DNA of 46,314 bases from Anaerolineae bacterium (GCA_022820125.1 JAJEGA010000060.1:1-46314), one strand, 5' to 3'; counted from the first letter of the stretch, positions 33,669 to 42,668 are shown. The notes: a model not told the origin generated them from the letters alone. Translations and numbers: made by a program.

Positions 33669-35201
33669 TCAGCTGAGTCCGTAGAGGTCGTTGTATTTTC
33701 GCTCAAGATAGTTCAACAGCGGCGCCGGATTCAGCCCCTCGCCGCTGACGCGCGTCAGCAATTCATCAGTGCTGTACGCCCGTCCATGGCGATAGAAGTT
33801 TTCTGTCAGCCAGGCGAGCAGCGGCTGGTAATCGCCTTCAGCAAGCATTGCCGCCAGGTTTGGCATTTGCGCCTGCGCGGCCGCCAGCGCCTGCGCCGCC
33901 ATGATATTGCCGATGGTGTAACAGGGGAAGTTGCCGAAGCCGCCAAAGGACCAATGCACATCTTGCAAGACGCCGCGCCGGTCGTCCGGCGGCTTCAGCC
34001 CAAGGTAGTCTTGCATTTTGGCGTTCCAGATTTCCGGCAGGTCATCAACCGCGATCGCGCCTTCGAGCAGCGCCATCTCGATCTCGGCGCGCAGCATGAT
34101 GTGCAGGTTGTAGGTCACTTCATCGGCTTCTACGCGGATCAAGCTGGGACGGACGCGATTGACCGCGCGGTAGAAAAGCTCGGCATCAGCCGCCGCCAGC
34201 TGCTGCGGAAAGCGCGCTTTTAGACGAGCGAAATGCAGACGCCAGAATTCGCGGCTGCGCCCGATCTGATTCTCCCACAGGCGCGATGAGAATTCGTGCG
34301 CGCCGAAGCTGGCGCCGCCAACCGCATATTGCCCGAGGAAATCGGCGGTGAGCGCGGTGCGGGTCAAGCCGGGCGCGATGTTCTGCTCATAGAGACCGTG
34401 GCCCGCTTCGTGCAAGGCGGCGAAAAGCGACATCGGCAGGTAGTTGGCGTCATAGCGGGTGGTGATGCGCACGTCATCGCGCGTGAAAGAAATCTCGAAA
34501 GGATGCGGCGCGCTATCCAGCCGTCCGCGCGCAAAGTCGAATCCGATGAGCGCCGTCAGTTCGTGGCACAGCTTTTTCTGCGACGCCAGGTCGTATTCGG
34601 CCGCCCACAGGTCGAAGGGCAGCGGCGCGTCAACAGCGACGACGCGCTCAAGGAGGGGCAGGATGCCGGCTTTCAATTCGGCGAAGATCCCCAGCAGCCG
34701 AGCGGCAGTCATGCCCGGTTCAAATTGCCGGATCAGCGCGTCAAATGGATGGTCGTCGTAGCCGATGGCTTCCGCCAGTTCAAGGTTGAGCGCGAGCATC
34801 CGCTTGAGATAGGGCTTGAAGCGCGCGAAGTCGTTATCGTTTTTGGCTTGCGCCCAGACCGCTTCCGACTCTGGGCCGAGCGCCGCCATCCGCCCGACAA
34901 GGTCGGCTGGTATGCGCCGCTGGATTTCGTAGGCGTCGCGCGTTTGCCGCAGGGCGCGCGCCTGATAGGAATCGGCATCAGCGCCCGCGATCTCGGCTTC
35001 GGCGGCATCCAGCAGGCCCGCGGTTTCGTCGCTGATGAAAATCGACTTGGCCAGTTTGCTCAAGGTCGCCAGTTGATTGCCCCGGCTGGCAGCGCCAGCA
35101 GCGGGCATCATCGCGCGCATGTCCCATTTCAGGGTATTGAGTATGCAAAGCAGATCGTGATACTCGGCGATATGCGCCGCCAGGTCGTCGTATGCGGTCA
35201 T
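33669..35201 (-). CDS. M32 family metallocarboxypeptidase
   Basis: A 510-residue zinc carboxypeptidase of the Taq/Pfu type (M32), removing C-terminal residues from peptides. The signatures are clear: HEAGH (264-268) for zinc, SAPHPFEISF (230-239) and VRITTRY (244-250). It is cytoplasmic, with normal length. The ATG follows a GGGACGAG stretch that may be the ribosome site. It belongs to a minus-strand series with the SDR upstream and the GH3 gene downstream. Its connection with sugar use is only by position. Confidence 0.95.
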   Translation of the reverse strand: MTAYDDLAAHIAEYHDLLCILNTLKWDMRAMMPAAGAASRGNQLATLSKLAKSIFISDETAGLLDAAEAEIAGADADSYQARALRQTRDAYEIQRRIPADLVGRMAALGPESEAVWAQAKNDNDFARFKPYLKRMLALNLELAEAIGYDDHPFDALIRQFEPGMTAARLLGIFAELKAGILPLLERVVAVDAPLPFDLWAAEYDLASQKKLCHELTALIGFDFARGRLDSAPHPFEISFTRDDVRITTRYDANYLPMSLFAALHEAGHGLYEQNIAPGLTRTALTADFLGQYAVGGASFGAHEFSSRLWENQIGRSREFWRLHFARLKARFPQQLAAADAELFYRAVNRVRPSLIRVEADEVTYNLHIMLRAEIEMALLEGAIAVDDLPEIWNAKMQDYLGLKPPDDRRGVLQDVHWSFGGFGNFPCYTIGNIMAAQALAAAQAQMPNLAAMLAEGDYQPLLAWLTENFYRHGRAYSTDELLTRVSGEGLNPAPLLNYLERKYNDLYGLS

Positions 35202-35239
35202 GCGCTCGTCCCTACAGTTTCCACTTCGGTGAACGTCTG

Positions 35240-36022
35240 CTAAATCGACCGCATCGAGCCGCCATCGACGCGCAAGGTGGCGCCGGTGATGTAGCTGGCG
35301 GCGGGCGAGAGCAGGAAGGCGCCGGCCGCGCCGAAGTCGTCGATCGTGCCATAACGCCCCAGCGGGATGCCGGCGATGGCGCGCGCTTTCACTTCGTCCA
35401 TGCTGAGCCCGGTCTTCTCCGAGGTGATGGCATCCAGTTGCGCCACGCGGTCGGTGTCGATGCGCCCGGGTATCAGATTGTTGAGGCGGATGCCATCGCC
35501 CGCCAGCTCATCCGCCAGCGTCTTAACCATGCCGGCGACGCCAGCGCGCATGATCGTGGACAAGCCCAGGCGAGCGATCGGCTCCTTGATCGACCCTGAG
35601 GTGACCGTGAGAATCGAGCCGCCATTGGTCATATGCGGAATCGTCATGCGGATCATGCGGAAGCTGCTGAACAGGGTTAATTCAAAGGCGGCTTGAAAAT
35701 CGTCTTCGCTGACTTCCATGATGGTCTTGGCTGGGGGGCCGCCGGCGTTGACCACCAGGCAATCAATCGCGCCCCAGGCGGCGACGGTCTTATCGACCCA
35801 GGCTTGAATATCGCCCCCCACGCGCACGTCGCAAGCGGTGGCGAGCGTCTCGACGCCGCAGTCTTTGGCGAGCGTCTCAGCGGCGGCGGCGACTTCACCG
35901 GCGCTGCGGCTGCAGAGCGATACCTTGACGCCATCCGCCGCCAGCGCTTTGGCGATGCCGTAACCCAAGCCTTTGCTCGAAGCGGCGACCAGCGCGACTT
36001 TGTCTCGTAATCCCAAATCCAT
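35240..36022 (-). CDS. Divergent short-chain dehydrogenase/reductase
   Basis: A 260-residue SDR with a Rossmann N-terminus (VAASSKGLGYGIA, residues 12-24) and NAG (92-94). The active-site region is non-canonical: Ser142/Ser144 in VTSGSIKEP is present, but the positions of Tyr-xxx-Lys are occupied by Ser155-xxx-Arg159 (LSTIMRAG). This KEP...RAG pattern belongs to a known divergent SDR group. It could still bind NAD(P) and oxidise a sugar or hydroxy acid, or have lost activity. Upstream position of the lactonase/dehydratase genes suggests a sugar dehydrogenase role, with that caution. Confidence 0.85.
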   Translation of the reverse strand: MDLGLRDKVALVAASSKGLGYGIAKALAADGVKVSLCSRSAGEVAAAAETLAKDCGVETLATACDVRVGGDIQAWVDKTVAAWGAIDCLVVNAGGPPAKTIMEVSEDDFQAAFELTLFSSFRMIRMTIPHMTNGGSILTVTSGSIKEPIARLGLSTIMRAGVAGMVKTLADELAGDGIRLNNLIPGRIDTDRVAQLDAITSEKTGLSMDEVKARAIAGIPLGRYGTIDDFGAAGAFLLSPAASYITGATLRVDGGSMRSI

Positions 36023-36038
36023 GTTTCTCAGTCTCCCG

Positions 36039-36246
36039 TCACTTTACAAATTGCGTCAATAAACCTTGCATCGCGTAAACATAGACACTCTTGTTGAACT
36101 TCTTTTCGATCGGTGAAGATCCAAGTGTCGCGGATGACTTTGAAACCGGCGTAGACTTGCTCATCATCGGCGAGGAGGCGGCCGAAGCCCCGCTGGATTC
36201 CTTCGCTGCTGACCATGCCGGCATTGCCCAGAAGTCGGCCAAGCAT
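36039..36246 (-). pseudogene. Truncated, frameshifted PH-domain protein remnant
   Basis: The frame starting at 36246 reads MLGRLLGNAGMVSSEGIQRG, then LLADDEQVYAGFKVIRDTWIFTDRK. This matches the start of the small bacterial PH-domain (YokE-like) family, where a DGEQV...FKLIRD...FTNKR pattern is usual. After FTDRK the homology appears to continue in another frame (KFNKSVYVYAMQGLL), and the expected remaining 60 or so residues are missing. I infer a frameshift followed by truncation. The gene no longer seems functional. Confidence 0.55.
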
Positions 36247-36746
36247 GGAAGCCCCCCGGTTGCGTCGAATTCATCACGTAGGGGGATTATATCGCTCGCG
36301 CGTCATTTGTTCAGTAGGGAAAAGCGGACATTCGCGCGGATGCCTGATGGTCGACGTCCACCTGCCATGCTCACCTGATTGTATTGGACAAACTTGCTGC
36401 CCGCACAGTCGCGGAAAGTTCATACCCAGGGCAATCGCTTCAAAATCATAATGCGCCGTTCGCCACGAAAATTGTGAAAATGTAGGGGCGTATCGCCGAT
36501 ACGCCCGTTGAATATCACATAAATTTTGCGGGCGTTTCAGCGCCGCGCGTAGACACAGCGGGTCAAACGCCCCTACAGATTACGAAATGTGAGTGGAAAT
36601 TGTTATTTATCAGCGCAAATTCATTTGAAGCGATTGCCCTGAGTTCATACCGCCTCAAAGCCTGGTAAAAGACTTCAAATCCTTTGCGCTGCTGTCCTTT
36701 TCGGGAAACTGGGAACAGGAGATTTGCCGGAAGCAATCTTCAGCTT
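36247..36746. other. 500-base intergenic region with one repeat
   Basis: No supported gene occurs here. The only structured part is the hairpin repeat at 36481-36578; the sides are AT-richer and without an open frame that resembles a protein. The region separates the sugar/peptidase block from the SnoaL/regulator block, and with the PH remnant on its left it looks like decayed DNA. Confidence 0.6.
36481..36578. repeat. Hairpin plus long-variant repeat pair
   Basis: A perfect GGGCGTATC/GATACGCCC hairpin with GCC loop (36485-36505) is followed by the long variant GGGCGTTTCAGCGCCGCGCG...AACGCCCCTACA. That long variant is an inverted copy of the ones near 14994-15040 and 46028-46075, sharing the GTAGACACAGCGGG segment. 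Confidence 0.85.
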
Positions 36747-37742
36747 CTAAACTCCAGTCTCCTGATACGCGGCAATTTGGGCGTGAATGGCTGTTTCATC
36801 AGCCACCATCCACTCGCTTGCGATCAAACCGTCATGCAATTCAAAATGGGAGATCCCCAAGATGGCTACCGGGGCATTTGTTGGCGCTCCATATCGACCA
36901 TGCCCACTGTGCGTGCCGCAGAACGTCCAGCGTATTGCCACCCGAACAGCCCGATCATTCTGTTGGCGAACGATGACATGATGCGGCTCGAAACGTCCGT
37001 CAGGCAGCGAGGCGGTAATGCTAGCAACCATATTGCTTATGGGTTCTCGACCGTAGCTAAGATGACCGCTTGGGCCTTCAAACCGCGCCGCCGGCACATA
37101 TTGTTCAGCGACAATGTTGAGATGCTTCCCGTTCCACAGCGCGTCATAGTTGTCGATAAAGCGGTTGGCGATGGCGCTGTCACCCAGGATGGTCAGCCCA
37201 TTTTTGTCCACCCAGCGATGGCGCATTGCGTCGTTGCCAATGGCATAGGCTTCGGGATTGCGCTTGCCCAGGGAAAGGCCATGAGCCACCGGATCCATGC
37301 CGAGCTGCTGGACAAATGATGCGTGGTCGCGCAATTTCCATTCCTCGACGATTTGGTTGTCGCGGCACAGGCAGTCGGCAATGCCCAAGCCTTGGTAAGC
37401 GCGCTCGGTTGCGGGCCCCAGCTCGCTGTCTCCTATGTGCCTTCCTACTGAACGCACGCGATGTGAGGAATAGAAACCGCTGGGCTTGTCGCCAATGATG
37501 ACATCATCAGCCAGCGGCTGCCGCTTGGCAAAAACGTGCATCTGCTCCAAGGTTTCGTTGAGTATCTCTTCTGCCGTGTTCATGACGCCATGCGGGGACC
37601 TTATCGGGCAGACAGGCGCATACCAATCGCGGATGCGTCCAACATTCTCTTCTTCCCAAATGATGTAGGTAATATCGATGATGTACTGCTCCGGCGTTTC
37701 AAATTTCGGCGCGAAGTTTTGCATACCCATGATGAACCCCAT
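36747..37742 (-). CDS. Tandem SnoaL/NTF2-like fold protein
   Basis: A 331-residue protein that looks like two SnoaL-like (ester cyclase, NTF2-fold) domains in a row, about residues 20-150 and 195-320. The first contains EEWKLRDHASFVQQLG, the second FELHDGLIASEWMVADE. SnoaL proteins bind small cyclic ligands and some catalyse cyclisation or hydrolysis; the substrate here is unknown. Starts at 37742, 37730 and 37724 are all possible; GGGG six bases before 37730 favours that one. It lies downstream of the FCD regulator on the same strand, so it may be under its control. Confidence 0.7.
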   Translation of the reverse strand: MGFIMGMQNFAPKFETPEQYIIDITYIIWEEENVGRIRDWYAPVCPIRSPHGVMNTAEEILNETLEQMHVFAKRQPLADDVIIGDKPSGFYSSHRVRSVGRHIGDSELGPATERAYQGLGIADCLCRDNQIVEEWKLRDHASFVQQLGMDPVAHGLSLGKRNPEAYAIGNDAMRHRWVDKNGLTILGDSAIANRFIDNYDALWNGKHLNIVAEQYVPAARFEGPSGHLSYGREPISNMVASITASLPDGRFEPHHVIVRQQNDRAVRVAIRWTFCGTHSGHGRYGAPTNAPVAILGISHFELHDGLIASEWMVADETAIHAQIAAYQETGV

Positions 37743-37803
37743 TCCAAATTAAGATGCGCAATCCTGTCCGGGATTGTTGACGCAACCAACCTTGAGCGCC
37801 AGA

Positions 37804-38571
37804 TTAAAGGGTCTCATCCAACCCTTTCGCCCCGCGAGATTGGGCGGGCGCCCGCTCGCCCTTTGCCGGCTTTGCGTAATTGCTGGCGACAAATCGGCTG
37901 AAGATACCGATGTGGTCATGCATCGCTTCCCGCGCGGCATCGGCGTCGCGAGCTTTAAGCGCCTGCAAAATAGGCAGATGTTCTTGATCAGCCCGGTAGT
38001 TCTCAAGCGATCGCTCATACATGTGGCGCTGCAGTGGCGACAGCATGTCGGCGACCACCTGGAGAATGTGACGCAGCGCTTCGTTCATAGTTGCCTCAGC
38101 GATAGTTGCATGAAACTGCGCGTTCAAGTGGAAGGCGATTGCCGCGTCCTCTGTGGTTTTCATTTCGTCGACGATGGATTCAAGGCGAAGAACCAGGTCG
38201 TCTTCAATGCGTCGGGCTGCGAGCGCGGCCGCCTCAGGTTCGATTAAATCGCGCACTTCTGCCAGTTCCTGAAGCGCCGCATGCCTCAAGGAGGCTTCTA
38301 GCTCGGCGGCAGTCGCCTGTCGGCTGCGCTGAATCATCGGGCCAACAGCCATCCGTTTGCCCGGGGTCACGGTGATGGCGCCCAGCGCGACCAGGCGCTG
38401 AATCGCCTCGCGGAGGGAAGTGCGCCCAATCCCGAGCTGGCTCATAAGATCTGCCTGTGATGGAAGATGGTCTCCGGGCTTCAGCCCTTGCTCGGCAATG
38501 ATGACCAATATGGCATCCACCGCCTGATCCACCAAGCCGGCTCTTGCCAGAGATTTTGAATTTGCTATCAC
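37804..38571 (-). CDS. GntR family regulator with FCD domain
   Basis: A 255-residue transcription factor: winged helix at about 15-80 (LPSQADLMSQLGIGRTSLRE, 41-60) and a helical FCD ligand-binding domain at about 100-235 with the conserved Asp and His positions (VRDLIEPEAA, FHLNAQFHATIAEA and AMHDHI). FCD regulators usually sense organic or sugar acids through a metal. The start codon is GTG preceded by AAGGAT. It sits between the SnoaL gene and the frameshifted aminotransferase, so those are likely targets along with nearby sugar-acid genes. Confidence 0.9.
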   Translation of the reverse strand: MIANSKSLARAGLVDQAVDAILVIIAEQGLKPGDHLPSQADLMSQLGIGRTSLREAIQRLVALGAITVTPGKRMAVGPMIQRSRQATAAELEASLRHAALQELAEVRDLIEPEAAALAARRIEDDLVLRLESIVDEMKTTEDAAIAFHLNAQFHATIAEATMNEALRHILQVVADMLSPLQRHMYERSLENYRADQEHLPILQALKARDADAAREAMHDHIGIFSRFVASNYAKPAKGERAPAQSRGAKGLDETL

Positions 38572-38646
38572 ACTCGCTTATCCTTAAGGCTGGGATCGCT
38601 TAATGTCATCACGCCTTGCGTTCCCAGCTTATGCCTTTACGCTTGC

Positions 38647-39548
38647 TTACGGATATACCGGCGTGCTTTGTACGCCGCTTTCGAGAAGCTCCATATACTT
38701 CTGGTTCAGCAATTGCGTGATCGGACCTGGCTTGCCGCCGCCGATCGTTCGCCCATCCACCTCCCTGACGGCAAAGATGCCGCCCGCGGTACTGGTCAAG
38801 AAGACCTCGTCAGCGTTATAAAGGTCGAAGGCGGTCAATCGGCCAATTACGGTTTTTATTCTCTCCGCCGCCGCAGTTCGATAACGGTCTGCCTTGTCAC
38901 GCCGACGAGGATGTTCTCGCCTGGGGTGTGCAAGACGCCATGCTTCGCAATGAATACATTGTAGCCCGGCGCCTCGGCAACGTAGCCGCCAATGTCAAGC
39001 TCGATGGCTTCGTCGAGCCCGGCTTCATTGGCTTCCATGCGCATCAGGATGTGATTCAAGTAATTGCAGCACTTTATCTTTGCATCCAGGCATTCTGAAG
39101 GAATCCTGCGCAGTGATGATATTCCAGCCCGAATGCCCTCCTGCTGCGCGTCGCTGTCGATGAGGCTGAGGTAGGGGATGGCAAAGGCGATGAGATTCGG
39201 CTTGCAGTGGTAGGGGCTCAGCAGAGGCATACGTCCGACGCCGCGCGTTACAATGATTTTGATATAGGCGTTGTCAAGCTTGTTGCGCCTCACGATCTCA
39301 AGAACGACCTCGCGCACGCCGGCCTTGTCGAGCGGGATCTCAATCTTCAAAGCGTGTGCGGATTCAAAGAGGCGATCCACGTGTTCGTCCAGTTTGAACA
39401 CCTGGCCGCCCCAGGCGCAGGCGGTATCGTAGACGGCGTCGCCATAGAGCACGGCATGGTCGAAGACCGAGATCCGCGCCTCGTTTTCGGGCACATATTC
39501 CCCGCCAACATAGATCTGGCGCTCCGCACAGCCGCTTCCAATATTCAT
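38647..39548 (-). pseudogene. Class IV aminotransferase, frameshifted
   Basis: A branched-chain/D-amino acid aminotransferase-type enzyme (PLP fold type IV) split by one missing base. The first frame runs from the ATG at 39548, with a strong AGGAGGTGA upstream, and includes the PLP lysine region AKIKCCNYLNH (Lys159). It stops just after TRQTVIELRRRRE. Continuation in another frame (ERIKTVIGRLTAFDLYNADE, then VFLTSTAGGIFAVREVDG) ends at 38647 with a normal C-terminus. Restoring one G in the CTG-CGG run near 38874 rejoins the two frames. It could be a true recent mutation or a sequencing error. Confidence 0.8.
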
Positions 39549-39777
39549 CGCCTTCACCTCCTTTTGCGCTTCTGTCTCGTCGGTCGTGGACACGGCATTA
39601 CCTGCTACTTGTCAGCTATCAGCTATCTGCTAGCATAATACTCGAATGACCTTGCTCGGTCAAGCCGCGCGCGCTGGTGAAAGTAGTTAGCAGAACCGCG
39701 GGCGGCATCTGGCAGGCAGTAGCGGCCTAAGTAACAAGGATAGACTTTGTCAATCTAACACCGGAGGAGATGAAGCT

Positions 39778-40272
39778 ATGTCGAATGAAAAAAGCAAGGA
39801 AGAAAAAAACAAGGAATTGATCGAGCGTTTGTACGTCGCCCTCAACAAGAGCGTGCTCGGGATCATGGAGGAGTTTTGGACCGGGGACATGGCCTGGTAC
39901 GGTCCAGCGGGCATCGGCACTCTGCGCGGCATTGAGGAGTTCGAGCGGGTGTTGCGCAAGCCCGCCATCAATGCGATTCCCGACAAAGTGGCGCGTGACG
40001 AGATCCGCATCGCTGAAGGGGACTACGTCGCTGCGCACGGTTATCAGCATGCCACCCACACCGGCGACTGGTTCGGCATTCCCGCCAGCGGAAAACCAAT
40101 CAAGTTGCGCTATATGGATTTCTGGCGCGTCGAGGGGGATAAGCTGGCGGAGAACTGGGTGCTCATCGACATCTTGGGCTTTCTGGAGCAAGTGGGTTAC
40201 GACATAGACAAGGTGCTCGCATTCATAGGCTCCAAGCCCCCGGAGTTCTTTGACAGCGTGGAGACGGAGTGA
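39778..40272 (+). CDS. SnoaL-like ester cyclase family protein
   Basis: A 164-residue NTF2-fold protein with the features of the ester cyclase/SnoaL group: EFWTGDMAWYGPAGIGTLRG (33-52), HATHTGDWFGIPASGKPI (91-108) and DFWRVEGDKLAENWVLID (113-130). CGGAGGAGATG precedes the ATG. Such proteins often accompany small-molecule catabolic genes, but the reaction is unknown. It stands opposite to the aminotransferase gene and overlaps a tiny frame at its end. Confidence 0.8.
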   Translation: MSNEKSKEEKNKELIERLYVALNKSVLGIMEEFWTGDMAWYGPAGIGTLRGIEEFERVLRKPAINAIPDKVARDEIRIAEGDYVAAHGYQHATHTGDWFGIPASGKPIKLRYMDFWRVEGDKLAENWVLIDILGFLEQVGYDIDKVLAFIGSKPPEFFDSVETE

Positions 40273-40337
40273 TGCTCGAATACATGCGGGCGATAGCGGA
40301 GCGCAACTCGCCCGAGAACAAGCAAGTTGCCGTTTAA
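40272..40337 (+). CDS. Very short overlapping reading frame (21 residues)
   Basis: The stop of the SnoaL gene overlaps an ATG (TGATG) that opens MLEYMRAIAERNSPENKQVA plus one residue, then TAA. It could be a real leader-type peptide, the start of a decayed next gene in the operon, or chance. The GGAG of the preceding gene end could act as its ribosome site. Low support. Confidence 0.2.
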   Translation: MLEYMRAIAERNSPENKQVAV

Positions 40338-40404
40338 GACTAGACCGCTATTCAGTTGATGAACGATGGTGGCTAGCGCCAAACTCGCCGATATTGCGCT
40401 CTTG

Positions 40405-40431
40405 CGGGCGACTCACAGAGTCGCCCCTACG
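40405..40431. repeat. Single hairpin repeat
   Basis: GGGCGACTC/GAGTCGCCC with an ACA loop, followed by CCTAC, lies between the SnoaL gene and the end of the DapA-family gene. It may terminate transcription from either side. Confidence 0.8.
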
Positions 40432-40487
40432 GGATTCGCCCGGCTGCGGGCCACCCGGCGGCTTGTCGCGACAGTTTTAGGGCGCGG

Positions 40488-41399
40488 CTATAGACATACC
40501 TTTTGCGTCGGGGCGTCAATGCCCACGCGTTTCAACAGCCAGTCGATTTCAGCCTGCGTGCCGGCGTCAATCGGGTTGAAGGGCGGGCGCGGCGTCGCAT
40601 TTTCTATCGCCCCGCGGCGCTGGAGCAGCGCTTTTCGTATCGTTAAATTGATCACCGGTTGATTCTCAAAGCGGATCAGCGGCAGGTATTTGTCGAAGAT
40701 GGCGGCCGCCTCGCGCTGGCGACCGTCTTTGAAAGCCTCATAGACCGCCACCAAGATCTCGGTGAAGGCGAAACCGGTCATGGTGCCGGAAGCGCCGCGC
40801 CCCAATTCTTCCAGCAAGAACATGCCGCCCAGCCCGCCGAAGATCTCGAACTGGTCGCTGTAATGGCGGATGGCGTCGATCTTCTGCATCAGCGGCGGAT
40901 CTTCCAGCTTGAGATAACGCGCGTTGGGGATCGCCTCTGCGATCTGCGCCAGGACCTGGGGCGACATAATCACATCGTTGATCGGCGGGAAGTCTTGCAC
41001 GACGATTGGGCCGCTGATTGTCTCGGCGATTTCCTCATAGAGAGCGAGGATGGCGCGGTCGGATTTGTCTTCCATTGGCGGCGGCGCGATCATCACGCCA
41101 TCAGCGCCGGCTTCAAATGCCGCTTCGCTAAGCGCGATGCAAGTGGAGAGCTCGCTGTGGCTCGTGCCGACGACGATGGGGATTAAGCCGGCGACCGTCT
41201 CAACCACCGTGTCCATGACCGCCTTGCGCTCATCGACGCTGAGCTTGGCCGCCTCGCCCAAAACGCCGAGGATGGTCAAACCCTGCGCGCCGATGTCCAT
41301 TTGGAAGCGCGCCAGGCACCGCAAGCTGTCATAGTCGACGGCGTAATCGGCGCTGAAGGGCGTCGCCAGGATATTGAAGATGCCGCTAATCTTTCCCAC
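40488..41399 (-). CDS. DapA/N-acetylneuraminate lyase family protein
   Basis: A 303-residue TIM-barrel class I aldolase/lyase relative. The Schiff-base lysine is Lys164 in YLKLEDPP, and GVLGEAAKL (45-53) is the usual carboxylate-binding loop. The catalytic tyrosine position (YNxP in most members) reads QDFPP (135-139), so the chemistry may differ from aldol cleavage of keto-deoxy sugar acids. Its start lies three bases after the end of the upstream amidohydrolase, so it is the last gene of a three-gene unit. Possible roles include lyase or dehydratase on a keto acid. Confidence 0.88.
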   Translation of the reverse strand: MGKISGIFNILATPFSADYAVDYDSLRCLARFQMDIGAQGLTILGVLGEAAKLSVDERKAVMDTVVETVAGLIPIVVGTSHSELSTCIALSEAAFEAGADGVMIAPPPMEDKSDRAILALYEEIAETISGPIVVQDFPPINDVIMSPQVLAQIAEAIPNARYLKLEDPPLMQKIDAIRHYSDQFEIFGGLGGMFLLEELGRGASGTMTGFAFTEILVAVYEAFKDGRQREAAAIFDKYLPLIRFENQPVINLTIRKALLQRRGAIENATPRPPFNPIDAGTQAEIDWLLKRVGIDAPTQKVCL

Positions 41400-41402
41400 G
41401 CT

Positions 41403-42641
41403 TCACGCTCCTGTCATTTGCTTGCCAGCGATGTAAACGGCTTCAACCCGCTCCAGCGCCTCCAGATCGGCCAGCGGGTCGCCGTCGATCACGATGACAT
41501 CGGCTGCTTTGCCCGCTTCCAGGCTGCCCAGCATGTCGTCAAGATTGTTGACCTGTGCCGCCACAATGGTCGCGCTGCGCAGGGCGTCGTAATTGTCGCG
41601 TTTGACGCCCAGCTCGACCATGAACTTCAACTCGGGCGCGACCACATCATGCCCGACGACTGGGCTGCCGGCATCGGTGCCGAAGGCGATGGCAACACCC
41701 GCTTGCGCCGCCTTGACCAGCCCAGTGAAGCGTTCGCGGCTTGCCACCGCCGCCTGTCGCTCGGCGATTTTCCATTCGGGAATGTCATACCGGCGGGCGA
41801 CCTCCGCCTGCGCCTGCATCACCAGCGGCGCGAAGGTGGAGACGATGGGAATGTCCTTGTCCCGCAGCAATTGAATCGTCTCAGCGCTCATGTCGCCGCC
41901 ATGTTCAATGACATCGACGCCGAACTCGGCGACGCGGCGGATGACGCTATCGAAGGTGGCGTGCGCGGTGATGGCGGCGCCCATGCGATGCGTTTCGTCG
42001 ATGACGGCGCGCAGTTCTTCATCGGTGAATTCGATGGTGTCGTGGCTGCCCATGATCTTGATCAGATCGGCGCCGCCTTTGATTTGATCGCGCACGGCGC
42101 GCCGCATTTCGTCCGCGCCGCTGGCTTCGCGGCAGCACCAGAAGGTATGCCCGCCGGTTTGGATGATGGCTTCGCCAACGATGAGCAAACGCGGACCAGG
42201 AAAGATGCCTTGTTCTACCGCGCGCTTGGCGAAGAAGTTGCTCTGGTTCATGCCCAGGTCGCGCACCAGGGTGATGCCGGCGCGCAGGCTCTTGAGCATG
42301 TTGCCGGCGCATTTGTAGGCGCTGATCTCGGGCGGGTCGTCCAGCGATTGGCGCGCCAGATCGTGCACGCCATCCCAAGCCAGGTGGGCGTGGGAGTTGA
42401 TCAAGCCGGGCATAACCGTCTTGCCGCGGCAGTCGATGACTTCGGCGGAAGTCTCGTCCAGCTCGCTCATGTTAGCGACCGCCTCGATTACCCCATCTTT
42501 GATTTCGATGTAGCCATTCTCAATGACCTCGTCGCCGCGGCAAGTCAAGAGGCGCGCGTTGCTCAGGATGCGATGCGGCGATGGGATATCGAACATCGGC
42601 TTGATGATTTTTTCGAAACGCCAGGCTGGTGCTTCCGGCAT
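41403..42641 (-). CDS. Amidohydrolase, imidazolonepropionase/prolidase-like
   Basis: A 412-residue metal-dependent amidohydrolase. The metal ligands appear as His84 and His86 (NSHAHLAW), the bridging Lys195 (LIKIMGS), His227 (TAHAT), His247 (IEHGG) and the Asp in FGTDAG. The pattern is that of the subgroup containing Xaa-Pro dipeptidases and carboxamide hydrolases. GAGGAA precedes the ATG. It is 27 bases downstream of a dihydroorotase-like gene and nearly touches the DapA-family gene. Confidence 0.88.
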   Translation of the reverse strand: MPEAPAWRFEKIIKPMFDIPSPHRILSNARLLTCRGDEVIENGYIEIKDGVIEAVANMSELDETSAEVIDCRGKTVMPGLINSHAHLAWDGVHDLARQSLDDPPEISAYKCAGNMLKSLRAGITLVRDLGMNQSNFFAKRAVEQGIFPGPRLLIVGEAIIQTGGHTFWCCREASGADEMRRAVRDQIKGGADLIKIMGSHDTIEFTDEELRAVIDETHRMGAAITAHATFDSVIRRVAEFGVDVIEHGGDMSAETIQLLRDKDIPIVSTFAPLVMQAQAEVARRYDIPEWKIAERQAAVASRERFTGLVKAAQAGVAIAFGTDAGSPVVGHDVVAPELKFMVELGVKRDNYDALRSATIVAAQVNNLDDMLGSLEAGKAADVIVIDGDPLADLEALERVEAVYIAGKQMTGA

Positions 42642-42668
42642 GGGATCTTCCTCTAGTTCGCTATGATC

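Noticed and set aside
36747..40272. Polyketide biosynthesis cluster because of SnoaL-fold proteins
   Set aside because: There is no polyketide synthase, carrier protein or tailoring set; SnoaL folds are common outside such clusters.
41301..42656. 451-residue plus-strand frame opposite the amidohydrolase
   Set aside because: It is an antisense frame lacking any recognisable domain, while the minus strand has a complete metal site.
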